Source: Nakamurella silvestris
GTDB lineage: Bacteria; Actinomycetota; Actinomycetes; Mycobacteriales; Nakamurellaceae
Assembly: GCA_003576535.1 (NCBI GenBank)
Contig: QXCQ01000047.1
Location: forward strand, 206 to 64,205
Direction: 5' to 3'
Length of the DNA stretch: 64,000 bases
The translations under genes were made by a program, and so were the position numbers. The notes beneath the pieces were generated by a model. That model was not told where the DNA came from. It saw only the letters and a list, made by a program, of their open reading frames with translations, and ran no database searches. This document shows, one piece after another, positions 18,005 to 26,573 of the stretch. Position 1 is the stretch's first letter. The number at the start of each line of letters is the position of its first letter.

Positions 18005-18475
18005 GTGACTGAGCGCGAGACGACCAGGCTCATCGCCTGGAGCACCGAACTACGCCGGGTACACCAACGCATCCGCGACGCGCTGCAGATCACGCAGGAG
18101 TCCGTCAAGGACGGGCTCTCGGCGGAGCAGGCCGGACGTGATCTGCTGCTGTACTGCCGTGGCTTCTGCGCGGCACTCGACGGTCACCATCGGGGCGAGG
18201 ATCGCACCCTGTTCCCGGCGATCGAGCGGGCCCACCCCGACCTGGCCCCCGTGCTCCGCGCCCTGGAACAGGACCATTCGATGATCGCCCACCTCCTCGG
18301 TGAGCTGAGCGCGGCCGTCGACCGCTCTGCCTCACCCGTAGATCTCGACCGTCATCTGGAGGGTGTATCCGCGATCATGGAGAACCATTTTCGCTACGAG
18401 GAACGGCAACTGCTCACGGTTCTGGAGGGTCTGGAACTCCGGGCGTCGGTGCCCGAGGTGTTCGGGCCGCTCTGA
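18005..18475 (+). CDS. Hemerythrin HHE domain protein
   Basis: The 156-residue helical protein carries the hemerythrin ligand pattern: VHQRI in the first helix, HHRGEDRTLFPAIE, EQDHSMIAHLL and ENHFRYEERQL. It probably binds a di-iron centre and senses or buffers oxygen or nitric oxide. The start is uncertain. I give the GTG at 18005 where the conserved part begins. In-frame ATG 17948 and GTG 17939 would add residues with atypical codons. In another frame an ATG with a good AAGGA site opens an 11-codon frame that ends at 18012, so either a leader peptide or a frameshift at the N terminus is possible. Confidence 0.75.
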   Translation: MTERETTRLIAWSTELRRVHQRIRDALQITQESVKDGLSAEQAGRDLLLYCRGFCAALDGHHRGEDRTLFPAIERAHPDLAPVLRALEQDHSMIAHLLGELSAAVDRSASPVDLDRHLEGVSAIMENHFRYEERQLLTVLEGLELRASVPEVFGPL

Positions 18476-18511
18476 GTCAGGACAACTGCCCCCGGTGGTG
18501 GCACCAACGAC

Positions 18512-18542
18512 CGCAGGCCCGTTCGCGATGAACGGGCCTGCG
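18512..18542. terminator. Bidirectional hairpin terminator
   Basis: A perfect 13-bp stem (CGCAGGCCCGTTC against GAACGGGCCTGCG) with a 5-base loop lies between the convergent hemerythrin and HdeD-like genes. Confidence 0.75.
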
Positions 18543-18564
18543 GGTCAGCGGTGGAGCCGGTGTG

Positions 18565-19134
18565 TCAGAGGAGGACGTCGGGGGACCGGGAGAAGCGACG
18601 GGCACCGAAACCGGCGACCAGCAGGGCGATCCCGGTGATGATTCCCCAGATGCCGACGACCGCCGCGAGGGTCACCAGGCCGGCGCCGGGGTTGACGATC
18701 AACGAGATGCCGAACATCAGCACCAGGATGCTGAAGACCAGGTGCCAGCCCCAGTTGCTGCCGCCCGCGCGCCGGGAGGCCAGTGAACCGACGATGCCGG
18801 CGATACCACCGATCAGCGCCCAGACGGCGATGATCAGCAGGATGGCCAGGGCCGTCACACCCGGCCAGATCAGCGCGATGACACCGGCGATGATCGCGAA
18901 CACGCCCTGCACGATCGGCCAGGTCGGCTTGTGCCCCTCCGACCGGATGGCCATCGCGTGGGCGATCTCGGCGACCCCGTCCATGATGGAGAAGATGCCG
19001 AAGAGGGTGGCGATCACCAGGATGGTGACACCCGGCCAGACCAGCGCCAGGATGCCGAACAGCAGCAGCAAGAACCCACGGAGGGCCACGACCCACCAGT
19101 AACGCCCGGCGATTCCCTTGATGATCGTTGTCAT
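18565..19134 (-). CDS. HdeD family membrane protein (DUF308)
   Basis: The 189-residue protein consists of about six hydrophobic helices in the repeated DUF308 pattern, with the typical short motifs LALVWPGVTILVI, IALIWPGVTALAIL and LIVNPGAGLVTL. HdeD proteins protect enterobacteria from acid at high cell density; the role in actinobacteria is unknown. A CATAAT hexamer (19141-19146, minus strand) ends six bases before the ATG, so the transcript may start at the ATG without a leader. Confidence 0.85.
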   Translation of the reverse strand: MTTIIKGIAGRYWWVVALRGFLLLLFGILALVWPGVTILVIATLFGIFSIMDGVAEIAHAMAIRSEGHKPTWPIVQGVFAIIAGVIALIWPGVTALAILLIIAVWALIGGIAGIVGSLASRRAGGSNWGWHLVFSILVLMFGISLIVNPGAGLVTLAAVVGIWGIITGIALLVAGFGARRFSRSPDVLL

Positions 19135-19239
19135 GGGGGAATTATGACCCCGGACTGATCCGTCAGGGTGACTGGCCCCTCCTCAACACGCCGAAGCACC
19201 TGGACCGATGGTGGGCGCGGTGTGCACCCGATGCATCCG

Positions 19240-19956
19240 TCAGGAGGAATCGGCCGCCCGGGTGGCCTTGACCAGGCCTTCGAACAGACTCAGGTCCTCG
19301 CCCACCTCCGGGTGCCATTGCACACCGATCCAGAAGGTGTGCCCGGGGATCTCGATGGCCTGGATCAACCCGTCGGTGTCGACCGCGGCGGCGACCAGCC
19401 CGGGGTGGGTGGCGACCGCCTGGTGGTGGTGCGAGCGGACCATGAACGGTGCCGAACCCAGGATCGATGCCACCTTCGAGCCCTCGACCGCGGTGACCTT
19501 CACATCCCCGTACAGACGCGGCCCGGGGCTGTGCCCGGTGTGACCGACGAGATCCGGGACGTGCTGGTGCAGGGACCCGCCGGCCACCACGGCCATCATC
19601 TGCATCCCGCGGCAGATGCCCAGGACCGGCAGACCGTGGTCCGCGGCGGCGTGCAGGAGCGCCATCTCCGAGACGTCGCGGTCGTCCCGCCAGACCACCG
19701 TCCGTTCATGGGGTTCGGCGCTGTACCTGGACGGATTGACGTCGGTGCCACCGGCCAGGACCAGTCCGTCGAGCCGGCCGACGACCCCGGCGACATCATC
19801 GCGGGGTCCGAAAGGCGGTAGCAGCACAGGGGTTCCGCCGGCGGCGGAGACCGAATCGAGGTAGGCGGCCGGCACCACGGCGGCCGGGAGGTCGGTCCAT
19901 TCCCCCCAGCTGACGGGTTCGCGGTAGGTGGAGATTCCGATGACGGGTCGTGACAT
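19240..19956 (-). CDS. puuD: Gamma-glutamyl-gamma-aminobutyrate hydrolase family protein
   Basis: The 238-residue class I glutamine-amidotransferase-like hydrolase probably releases glutamate from a gamma-glutamylated amino acid at the end of the amine pathway encoded upstream. The nucleophile Cys is in GICRGMQ and the His-Glu dyad in GVQWHPEV, both intact; LVLAGGTDVNP is the family oxyanion region. It is the last gene of the probable minus-strand operon, six bases after the SDR gene. The true substrate depends on the amine handled by the glutamine-synthetase-like enzyme, so the symbol is by family only. Confidence 0.85.
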   Translation of the reverse strand: MSRPVIGISTYREPVSWGEWTDLPAAVVPAAYLDSVSAAGGTPVLLPPFGPRDDVAGVVGRLDGLVLAGGTDVNPSRYSAEPHERTVVWRDDRDVSEMALLHAAADHGLPVLGICRGMQMMAVVAGGSLHQHVPDLVGHTGHSPGPRLYGDVKVTAVEGSKVASILGSAPFMVRSHHHQAVATHPGLVAAAVDTDGLIQAIEIPGHTFWIGVQWHPEVGEDLSLFEGLVKATRAADSS

Positions 19957-19962
19957 GTCGGT

Positions 19963-20733
19963 TCAGTCCAGGGGGGTGACGTAGGCGCCGGCGATCCCGC
20001 CGTCCACCAGGAACTGGGAGGCGGTGATGAAGGAGGACTCGTCGGAGGCGAGGAACAGGACGGCGTTGGCGATCTCGATCGGTTCGGCGAACCGGCCGAC
20101 CGGGATGTGGACCAGCCGACGTGCGGCGCGCTCGGGGTCCTTGGCGAAGAGTTCCTGCAGCAGCGGGGTGTTGACCGGGCCGGGGCACAGGGCGTTGACC
20201 CGGATCCCCTGGCGGGCGAACTGGACCCCGAGTTCGCGGCTCATCGACAGCACGCCGCCCTTCGAGGCGGTGTAGGAGATCTGCGAGGTGGCCGCGCCCA
20301 TGACGGCGACGAAGGAGGCGGTGTTGATGATCGACCCCTTGCCCTGCTCGATCATGTACGGCAGCGCTGCCTGGCAGCACAGGTACACACTTGTCAGGTT
20401 GACCTCCTGGACCCGTTTCCAGGCCTCGAGGCTGGTGGTGAGGATCGAGTCGTCGTCCGGCGGGGAGATGCCTGCGTTGTTGAAGGCGATGTCCACACTG
20501 CCGAAGGCGTCCTTGGCGTGGGCGAACAGGGCCGTGACCTGTTCGGGGTTCGTGACGTCGGTGTGCAGGTAGGACCCGCCGATCTCCTCGGCGATCCCAG
20601 GGCCCTTGGCGTCGTCGAGGTCGCCGATGACGACCTTGGCCCCCTCCTCGGCGAACCGCCGGGCGGTGGCGAGCCCGATACCGGAACAGCCGCCGGTGAT
20701 GACGGCGGTCTTACCGCTCAGTCGTGCTGACAT
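19963..20733 (-). CDS. Short-chain dehydrogenase/reductase
   Basis: This 256-residue classical SDR has the cofactor motif TGGCSGIG (about 13-20), the NNAG motif and the catalytic YTASK. Asp in the GDLDDA segment after beta-2 suggests NAD rather than NADP. Placed between the aldehyde dehydrogenase and the gamma-glutamyl hydrolase, it probably oxidises an alcohol or hydroxy group of the glutamylated intermediate. This would suit an amino-alcohol substrate such as ethanolamine better than a diamine, but the sequence does not settle it. The gap to the aldehyde dehydrogenase gene is 81 bases with no obvious terminator. Confidence 0.85.
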   Translation of the reverse strand: MSARLSGKTAVITGGCSGIGLATARRFAEEGAKVVIGDLDDAKGPGIAEEIGGSYLHTDVTNPEQVTALFAHAKDAFGSVDIAFNNAGISPPDDDSILTTSLEAWKRVQEVNLTSVYLCCQAALPYMIEQGKGSIINTASFVAVMGAATSQISYTASKGGVLSMSRELGVQFARQGIRVNALCPGPVNTPLLQELFAKDPERAARRLVHIPVGRFAEPIEIANAVLFLASDESSFITASQFLVDGGIAGAYVTPLD

Positions 20734-20814
20734 GGCAGAGAGGGGTCCTTTCAGAGCTGATGCACGGGAACAGTACTCGGTGGATCTGGGAGTTCGGGGT
20801 GCCCGGCGGACCGG

Positions 20815-22239
20815 CTAGTCGTGGGAGATGAAGACGTTCTTCACCTCGGTGAAGGAGTTCGGCGCCTCCGGTCCCAACTCGCGGCCGAGGCCGGACTGTT
20901 TGAATCCGCCGAACGGGGTCCAGTAGCGGACCGAGGAGTGCGAGTTCACGGACAGGTTGCCCGAGTCGACGGCGCGGGCCACCCGGAGGGCCCGGCCGAT
21001 GTCGCGGGTGTAGATGGATCCGGACAGGCCGTACTCGGTGTCGTTGGCCAGGGCGATGGCCTCGGCCTCGTCGCGGAAGGGCATCACGGCCAGCACCGGT
21101 CCGAACACCTCCTCGGTCCAGATCGGATCGTTCGCGCCACGGGGCAGGGCCACCATCGGCGGATGCCAGAAGCCGCCCGCCGTCTCGGCGGTGCCACCGC
21201 CGTTGGCCGCGCTGAAGGCGATCTGCGCGGAGGCCGAATACCCGATCACCGAGTCGAGGTGACCGGCCGAGATGAGCGGACCCATGTCGGTGGCCGGGTC
21301 GGCCGGGTCGCCCACCGACATCCCGGTCACGGCCGGTTCCAGCAGGGAGAGGAACTTCTCGTACACGGAGGCTTCGACCAGGACCCGCGACCGCGCGCAG
21401 CAGTCCTGGCCGCTGTTGTCGAAGGCCGCCCCGGGTGCGGCCAGCGCAGCCTTCTCCAGGTCGCTGTCGGCGAAGATGATGTTGGCGTTCTTCCCGCCCA
21501 GCTCCAGCGTCACCCGTTTGACCTGGGTCGCAGCCCCGGCCATCAGGTTCTTGCCCACCGCGGTGGACCCGGTGAAGCAGACCTTCCGGACCGCCGGGTG
21601 GTCGACGAACCGCTGGCCCACCACCGACCCCTTGCCCGGGATGACGGTGAAGACCCCCTCGGGCAGGCCGGCCTCCAGCGCGAGTTCTCCCAACCGCAGG
21701 GCGGTGAGCGGGGTGACCTCGGCCGGTTTGAGGACAACGGTGTTGCCGGCGGCCAGGGCCGGTCCGAAACCCCAGCCGGCGATCGGCATCGGGAAGTTCC
21801 AGGGGACGATGATCCCGACGACCCCGATGGGTTCCAGGAAGGTGACGTCCAGCCCGCCGGGGACCGGGATCTGCCGGCCGAAGAGGCGTTCCGGTGCGGC
21901 CGAGTAGTAGTTCAGCACGTCCCGGACGTTGCCGGCCTCCCACCGGGCGTTGCCGATGGTGTGGCCCGCGTTGGCCACCTCGAGCTCGGCGAGTTCGTCG
22001 ATGTGCTCCTCGACCACGGTGGCGAAGCGGCGGAGCAACCGGGCCCGGTCACCCGGGTTCACCGCGCGCCAGGAGGGGAAGGCCGCCGCCGCCCGCTCGA
22101 TCGCCGCGTCCGTCTCGGCCGCCGAGGCCAGGCCGACCTCGGTGACGGGCCTGCCGGTGACGGGGGAGATCACCGTGTAGCTGCCGCCCTCGGAGAATCC
22201 GGAGTGGGCAGGCAGGGACACACTCGGGTTGACAGCCAT
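20815..22239 (-). CDS. puuC: Aldehyde dehydrogenase (gamma-glutamyl-aminoaldehyde type)
   Basis: The 474-residue enzyme has the aldehyde dehydrogenase fold with PWNFP at 146-150, FTGSTAVG at 222-229, catalytic Glu246 in LELGGKNA and Cys280 in SGQDCCARSR. In this operon it should oxidise the aldehyde formed from the gamma-glutamylated amine to the acid. The gene starts immediately at the stop codon of the glutamine-synthetase-like gene (no gap), and GAAAGG inside that gene's end serves as ribosome-binding site, so the two are coupled. The symbol is assigned by family and context only. Confidence 0.85.
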   Translation of the reverse strand: MAVNPSVSLPAHSGFSEGGSYTVISPVTGRPVTEVGLASAAETDAAIERAAAAFPSWRAVNPGDRARLLRRFATVVEEHIDELAELEVANAGHTIGNARWEAGNVRDVLNYYSAAPERLFGRQIPVPGGLDVTFLEPIGVVGIIVPWNFPMPIAGWGFGPALAAGNTVVLKPAEVTPLTALRLGELALEAGLPEGVFTVIPGKGSVVGQRFVDHPAVRKVCFTGSTAVGKNLMAGAATQVKRVTLELGGKNANIIFADSDLEKAALAAPGAAFDNSGQDCCARSRVLVEASVYEKFLSLLEPAVTGMSVGDPADPATDMGPLISAGHLDSVIGYSASAQIAFSAANGGGTAETAGGFWHPPMVALPRGANDPIWTEEVFGPVLAVMPFRDEAEAIALANDTEYGLSGSIYTRDIGRALRVARAVDSGNLSVNSHSSVRYWTPFGGFKQSGLGRELGPEAPNSFTEVKNVFISHD

Positions 22240-23619
22240 TTACAGCCTTTCGAATCCGCGCCGCAGCTCCCAGTTGGTGACGGCGGCCTCGAAGGCCGCC
22301 AGCTCCACATCGGCGGCGTTGACGTAGTGGTCGACGACCTCGTCGCCGAAGGCCGCTCTGGCGATCGTAGAGGCAGCGAAGAGATCGCGGGCAGCGCGCA
22401 GGGTCCGCGGCACGGTCGGTTTGTCGGAGGAGTAGGCGTTGCCGATCAGTTCCGGTTCCAGTTCCAGTCCGGCCTCGATCCCGTGCAGGCCGGCCGCGAG
22501 CATTGCGGCGATGGCGAGGTAGGGGTTCACGTCGCCGCCGGGCAGCCGGTTCTCCAGTCTGGAACCGGGGCCGTGGCCGACCAGTCGTACCGAACAGGTG
22601 CGGTTGTCGGTGCCCCAGGCGACCGTCGTCGGGGCGAAGGAACCGGCGGCGAAACGCTTGTAGGAGTTGATGTTCGGGGCGTACAGCAGGGTGAACTCGC
22701 GCATGGTGGTGAGGATGCCGGCGATGAAGTGCTCATACAGCGCGCTGCGGTGGCCGGTGTCGGCGTCCTCGAAGACGAGTTCCCCGTCCAGCCCGCGCAG
22801 GGACAGGTGGACATGGCAGGAATTGCCCTCGCGCTCGTTGAACTTGGCCATGAAGGTGAGGGATTTGCCGTGGGCGGCGGCGATCTCCTTCGCACCGGTC
22901 TTGTACACCGAATGATCGTCGGCGGTGGTCATCACCTCGGCGAAACGGAAGGCGATCTCGTGCTGCCCGAAATTGCATTCCCCCTTGGCCGATTCCACCG
23001 TCAGCCCGGCCGCGTACATGCCGTTGCGGATGTCACGCAGCAGTGGTTCCACCCGGGTGGTGCCCAGGATCGAGTAATCGACGTTGTACTGGTTCGCCGG
23101 GGTGAGGCCGCGGTAGTCGGAATCCCAGGCCTGTTCGTAGGTGTCGTTGAAAACGATGAACTCGAGCTCGGTGCCGGCGAAGGCGCGGAAACCCGCCGCC
23201 GCCGCCCGGTCGACCTGTTTCTTCAGGACCGACCGGGGCGACGGGGCGACCGGGGTTCCGTTGTGTCCGGTGAGATCGCACTGGATCATGACGGTTCCCG
23301 GCACCCAGGGAATCAGCCGGATGGTGTCCAGGTCCAGAGCGAAAAGCATGTCACCGTAACCCTTTTCCCAGGACGAGATGGTGTAGCCGTCCACCGTGTT
23401 CATGTCGACGTCCACCGCCAGCAGGTAGTTGCAGCCCTCGGTGCCATGGCTGAGGACCTCGTCGAGGAAGAAGGGCGCGTGCAGTCGTTTGCCCTGTAAT
23501 CTGCCCTGCATGTCGGTGAAGGCGACCACCACGGTGTCGATCTCGCCGGCGGCGATGTGCGCGCGGAGCTGCTCGACGGTCAACATGCGGGGGCTACGCG
23601 GGTGATCACTCATGGGCAT
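22240..23619 (-). CDS. puuA: Glutamine-synthetase-like gamma-glutamylamine ligase
   Basis: The 459-residue protein belongs to the glutamine synthetase superfamily. It probably joins glutamate to an amine (putrescine, ethanolamine or another) with ATP, the entry step of a gamma-glutamyl catabolic route. The N-terminal beta-grasp domain includes VVVAFTDMQGRLQGKR. The catalytic domain shows TELEFIVF, ECNFGQHEIAF, SCHVHLSL, PNINSYKRF and SRLENRLPGGDVNPYLA, which supply metal and ATP ligands. True GlnA is excluded by the changed NRTCSVRL region and by the pathway neighbours. The ligase is followed without a gap by the aldehyde dehydrogenase. Confidence 0.85.
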   Translation of the reverse strand: MPMSDHPRSPRMLTVEQLRAHIAAGEIDTVVVAFTDMQGRLQGKRLHAPFFLDEVLSHGTEGCNYLLAVDVDMNTVDGYTISSWEKGYGDMLFALDLDTIRLIPWVPGTVMIQCDLTGHNGTPVAPSPRSVLKKQVDRAAAAGFRAFAGTELEFIVFNDTYEQAWDSDYRGLTPANQYNVDYSILGTTRVEPLLRDIRNGMYAAGLTVESAKGECNFGQHEIAFRFAEVMTTADDHSVYKTGAKEIAAAHGKSLTFMAKFNEREGNSCHVHLSLRGLDGELVFEDADTGHRSALYEHFIAGILTTMREFTLLYAPNINSYKRFAAGSFAPTTVAWGTDNRTCSVRLVGHGPGSRLENRLPGGDVNPYLAIAAMLAAGLHGIEAGLELEPELIGNAYSSDKPTVPRTLRAARDLFAASTIARAAFGDEVVDHYVNAADVELAAFEAAVTNWELRRGFERL

Positions 23620-23682
23620 CCTCGGGTTCGCTGGCGTTCTACCTTGGTGCTGCTGTGCTCTGATGCTGTTGCCGTTCCCGTC

Positions 23683-25254
23683 CTACGGTACGACCGATGC
23701 GGCGGCTTGGACCTGATTGATCGGGCCGGTGAACCACTTCTTGACCGAGGCGTGCCAGTAGACCCAGAGCAGGATCAGCACCCCACCCACCAGCAGCGGG
23801 GTGTAGTTGACGTACTTCCACTCGAACCCGTCGTTCCAGGGAACACCACCGGGGCTGGTCGGGAAGAGGGCGACGATCGAGGTCAGGATGATCTCGATGA
23901 TTGCCACCGGATTCATCCATCTGTACTTCCCGCCCAGGTTCCAGGAGCCCACCTTGAAGGAGGCCCCGGCCTTCCACCGGTAGTAGATCGGCACCGAGAA
24001 GGCCAGGTAGAGCCCGACCACCCCGATCGAGACCACGGCGAAGAAAGCGACGGGGGTGGGGGTATCCACGCCGTTGATCGGGATCTTCACCTCCACCAGT
24101 GCGGGGGCCGTGATCAGGGCGGCGATGACGGCCGAGAGGACGACACCGTTCGCCGGGACCCGGTTCTTGTTGAGTTTCGACCACGCCTGCCAGCCGGGCA
24201 CCGCGCGGTCCCGGCTGAAGGCGAAGAGCATCCGGGAGGAGGAGGTCATACAGGCCATCGAGCAGAAGAACTGCCCGGCGGTGGAGATCAGCAGGACGAT
24301 CCCGACCCAGGGGGAGTTCAGGGCCTGGGTGAAGATCCCGTAGACGGCCCCGCCCCCGGCGGACACCGCGTCGGCGTCCTTGACGGCGAACAGGAAGGTG
24401 AGCAGCAGGATCCAGCCGCCGATGGCCGAGTAGAAGATCGACTGCCAGATTCCCTTGGCAGCGGCGTTGGCCGCACTCTTGGTCTCCTCGGACAGGTGGG
24501 CCGAGGCGTCGTACCCGGTAATCGTGTACTGGGTCAGGATTGCCGCGATCGGCAGGACGAAGATCAGGAAACCTGCACCGTGGGTGGCGGTGCCGAACAG
24601 GCCGCTGTTGTTGATGGTGCGGGCGAACACCTCGCCGAAGGTGGCGTGGTGGTCCGGCACCACGATCAGGATCAGCACCACTGCAGCGGCACCGAAGACA
24701 TGCCACCAGACCGAGATGTTGTTGATGACGGCCAGCAGGTGGCTGGAGAAGATGTTCACCAGGGCCGCGACGGCAAGGATCCCGAGGAACAGCAGGAACA
24801 CTCGTTGCAGGCTGTAGCTGTCCATCCAGGACTTGCTGAACGTCTGCAGTGTCAGGTCCAGGAAGGTCGCGCAGCCGTAGGCGACCGAGGCGACGATGGC
24901 GATCAGTCCGATCAGGTTCAACCAGCCGGTGTAGTACCCGGCCTTCGGACCGCCGAGTTTTGCTGCCCACCAATAGATCCCGCCCGATGTGGGGTAGGCG
25001 GACACCAGCTCGGACATGCAGAATCCGATGATCAGGATGAAGGCCGACACGATCGGCCAACCCCAGGCGATCGCCGCGGGTCCACCGTTGTTCCAGCCGA
25101 GTCCGAAGCTGGTGAAACAGCCCGCGAGGATCGAGATGATCGAGAACGAGATGGCGAAGTTGGAGAAGCCGGACCACGATCTGGAGAGTTCCTGGGTGTA
25201 TCCGAGCGAGGCCAGGTGTTTCTCGTCATCGTTGAGTTCTTCGACAGCAGACAC
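23683..25254 (-). CDS. APC-family amino acid or amine permease
   Basis: The 523-residue integral membrane protein has about 12 to 13 helices and the APC signature near helix 1 (ELSRSWSGFSNFAISFSIISILAGCFTSF). It most likely imports the amine degraded by the operon. Actinobacterial relatives are variously annotated as GABA, polyamine or ethanolamine permeases. I chose the GTG at 25254 because AAGGAG stands seven bases upstream; an in-frame upstream codon at 25311 has no site. It is second in the minus-strand operon, 63 bases before the ligase gene. Confidence 0.85.
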   Translation of the reverse strand: MSAVEELNDDEKHLASLGYTQELSRSWSGFSNFAISFSIISILAGCFTSFGLGWNNGGPAAIAWGWPIVSAFILIIGFCMSELVSAYPTSGGIYWWAAKLGGPKAGYYTGWLNLIGLIAIVASVAYGCATFLDLTLQTFSKSWMDSYSLQRVFLLFLGILAVAALVNIFSSHLLAVINNISVWWHVFGAAAVVLILIVVPDHHATFGEVFARTINNSGLFGTATHGAGFLIFVLPIAAILTQYTITGYDASAHLSEETKSAANAAAKGIWQSIFYSAIGGWILLLTFLFAVKDADAVSAGGGAVYGIFTQALNSPWVGIVLLISTAGQFFCSMACMTSSSRMLFAFSRDRAVPGWQAWSKLNKNRVPANGVVLSAVIAALITAPALVEVKIPINGVDTPTPVAFFAVVSIGVVGLYLAFSVPIYYRWKAGASFKVGSWNLGGKYRWMNPVAIIEIILTSIVALFPTSPGGVPWNDGFEWKYVNYTPLLVGGVLILLWVYWHASVKKWFTGPINQVQAAASVVP

Positions 25255-25366
25255 GTCAAGCTCCTTAGCACGATGGGAAGTGCGGGGGACTGCGGTGGAA
25301 CCTGGGCTCAATGATGTGCTCGTGACGGCGGGAAAGGCGGATGGCGCGCGGACTTCGTGGCGGCGT

Positions 25367-26278
25367 TCATCCTGGTGAGGCGATCGCGTCGAGGAGGGAG
25401 TCGAACCCCGGGGCGCGGAATTCGGCGACCGCCCTGTCGTACTTCTCCATCCCCCAGGTCCAGAAATCGAAGTCCAAGGTGCTGATGCCGTCCTGGATGG
25501 CGGCCCAGAGCATCCAGCCGTACTTCGACATCAGTCCCTGCAGGCGGGCCCGGGCGACCATGTCGGGGCGGGCGGCGCCGAAGTAGTCGGCGACCAGTTC
25601 TTCCAAGGCGTCCACCTCCATCGCCGCCTCGCTCCAGATGTTGCCGAGTTCGAAACAGGGGTCGTTGTTCCCCGCGTACTCGTAGTCGATCAGCCACAGC
25701 TGGTGGGATCCGGCGATGAAGTTGGCGGCGAGGAGGTCGTTGTGGCACGGCACCGTCGGCAACGGGTGAACGGCCAACGCCTGCCGGATGCGGTCCGCCG
25801 CCGGCATGAAGTCCAGGTAGCGATCGGGCAGGCGGAAACCCTGCCTGGTCACCGTGGCGAGGTACTGTCGCTGGATCCGGCACATGTCGAAGTCGTTGAC
25901 GAACCGCGGACCGGCGTGGAGGCGTCGACAGGCCCTGGCGATCCTGGCCAGGTTCTGCGGCCCGTTCATGTCGGCGTTGGTGAGGGTGTGGCCGTCGACC
26001 CAGTCGATGACGAGCACCCCGAGCCCGGGCAGGTAGTCCACCACCTTCGGCGCGACCCCGGACACGGCGGCGGCGACGGAGTTGCGGTACTCGGCCTCCC
26101 GGTCGATGGCCAGCAGATCGCTGGTCCTGCTGGAGATCCGGACGACGTAGCACCCGCCCGGTGCGGTCACCTTGTAGTTCCGATTGGTCAGCCCGCCGGG
26201 GAGCGGGGAGACCTCACGCTCGGTTCCGCCCAGGGCGGGGACCCGGTCGAGGAGGGCGGTCAGGTCAGCCGTCAGCAC
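25367..26278 (-). CDS. Choline/ethanolamine-kinase-like phosphotransferase
   Basis: The 303-residue protein has the aminoglycoside/choline kinase fold: GGLTNRNYKV as the nucleotide loop, YVVRIS with the ATP-site basic residue (Arg where Lys is usual), the catalytic CHNDLLAANFI (the Brenner motif HxDxxxxN) and the Mg-binding IDYEYAGNND. The substrate may be choline, ethanolamine or a related amino-alcohol. It heads the minus-strand operon and has a promoter at 26356-26384 with a GTCTAGAC operator. The GTG at 26278 is chosen because homology begins just after it, although its ribosome-binding site is weak. Confidence 0.78.
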   Translation of the reverse strand: MLTADLTALLDRVPALGGTEREVSPLPGGLTNRNYKVTAPGGCYVVRISSRTSDLLAIDREAEYRNSVAAAVSGVAPKVVDYLPGLGVLVIDWVDGHTLTNADMNGPQNLARIARACRRLHAGPRFVNDFDMCRIQRQYLATVTRQGFRLPDRYLDFMPAADRIRQALAVHPLPTVPCHNDLLAANFIAGSHQLWLIDYEYAGNNDPCFELGNIWSEAAMEVDALEELVADYFGAARPDMVARARLQGLMSKYGWMLWAAIQDGISTLDFDFWTWGMEKYDRAVAEFRAPGFDSLLDAIASPG

Positions 26279-26355
26279 GATCGTGCCTGATCCGCGACCA
26301 CCATGATGTGGCTCCTGCCTGCTGTCGTCCGCCGCTGAAGGCTTCCAAGGAGCAG

Positions 26356-26387
26356 ATGCTAGGGCCTGTCGGGCGTACGGTCTAGAC
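26356..26387 (-). promoter_or_regulatory. Minus-strand promoter with GTCTAGAC operator
   Basis: On the minus strand TAGACC (-35, 26384-26379), a 17-base spacer and TAGCAT (-10, 26361-26356) form a promoter for the kinase-permease-ligase operon. The perfect palindrome GTCTAGAC (26380-26387) covers the -35 box. GntR/HutC-type repressors bind operators built on this core. Confidence 0.6.
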
Positions 26388-26455
26388 TTTAGGGACAATG
26401 CAATCAGGTCGAGACGGAAAGCCTGCGCCGTTCACCGGCGACCGCCCGGGCAACT

Positions 26456-26487
26456 GTCTAGACGAGAACGAGGTCCTCGCCTAGGGT
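26456..26487 (+). promoter_or_regulatory. Plus-strand promoter with GTCTAGAC operator
   Basis: GTCTAGAC (26456-26463) covers the -35 hexamer TAGACG (26459-26464), followed by a 17-base spacer and TAGGGT (-10, 26482-26487). The geometry is the same as in the opposing promoter, and it drives the FAD/GcvT gene at 26574. Confidence 0.6.
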
Positions 26488-26573
26488 GGGGACAGTACCG
26501 CAGGCAGGGTCGATCGGACCTGCCGACACCCCGGCCAGCCCTGACCGCCCCGCCGAGAGCAACAGGAACTTCG

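Noticed and set aside
20821-23499. Plus-strand open frame of about 892 codons
   Set aside because: It is antisense to the well-supported aldehyde dehydrogenase and glutamine-synthetase-like genes, and its composition (Gly, Asp, Arg, His, Val) is that of a shadow frame.
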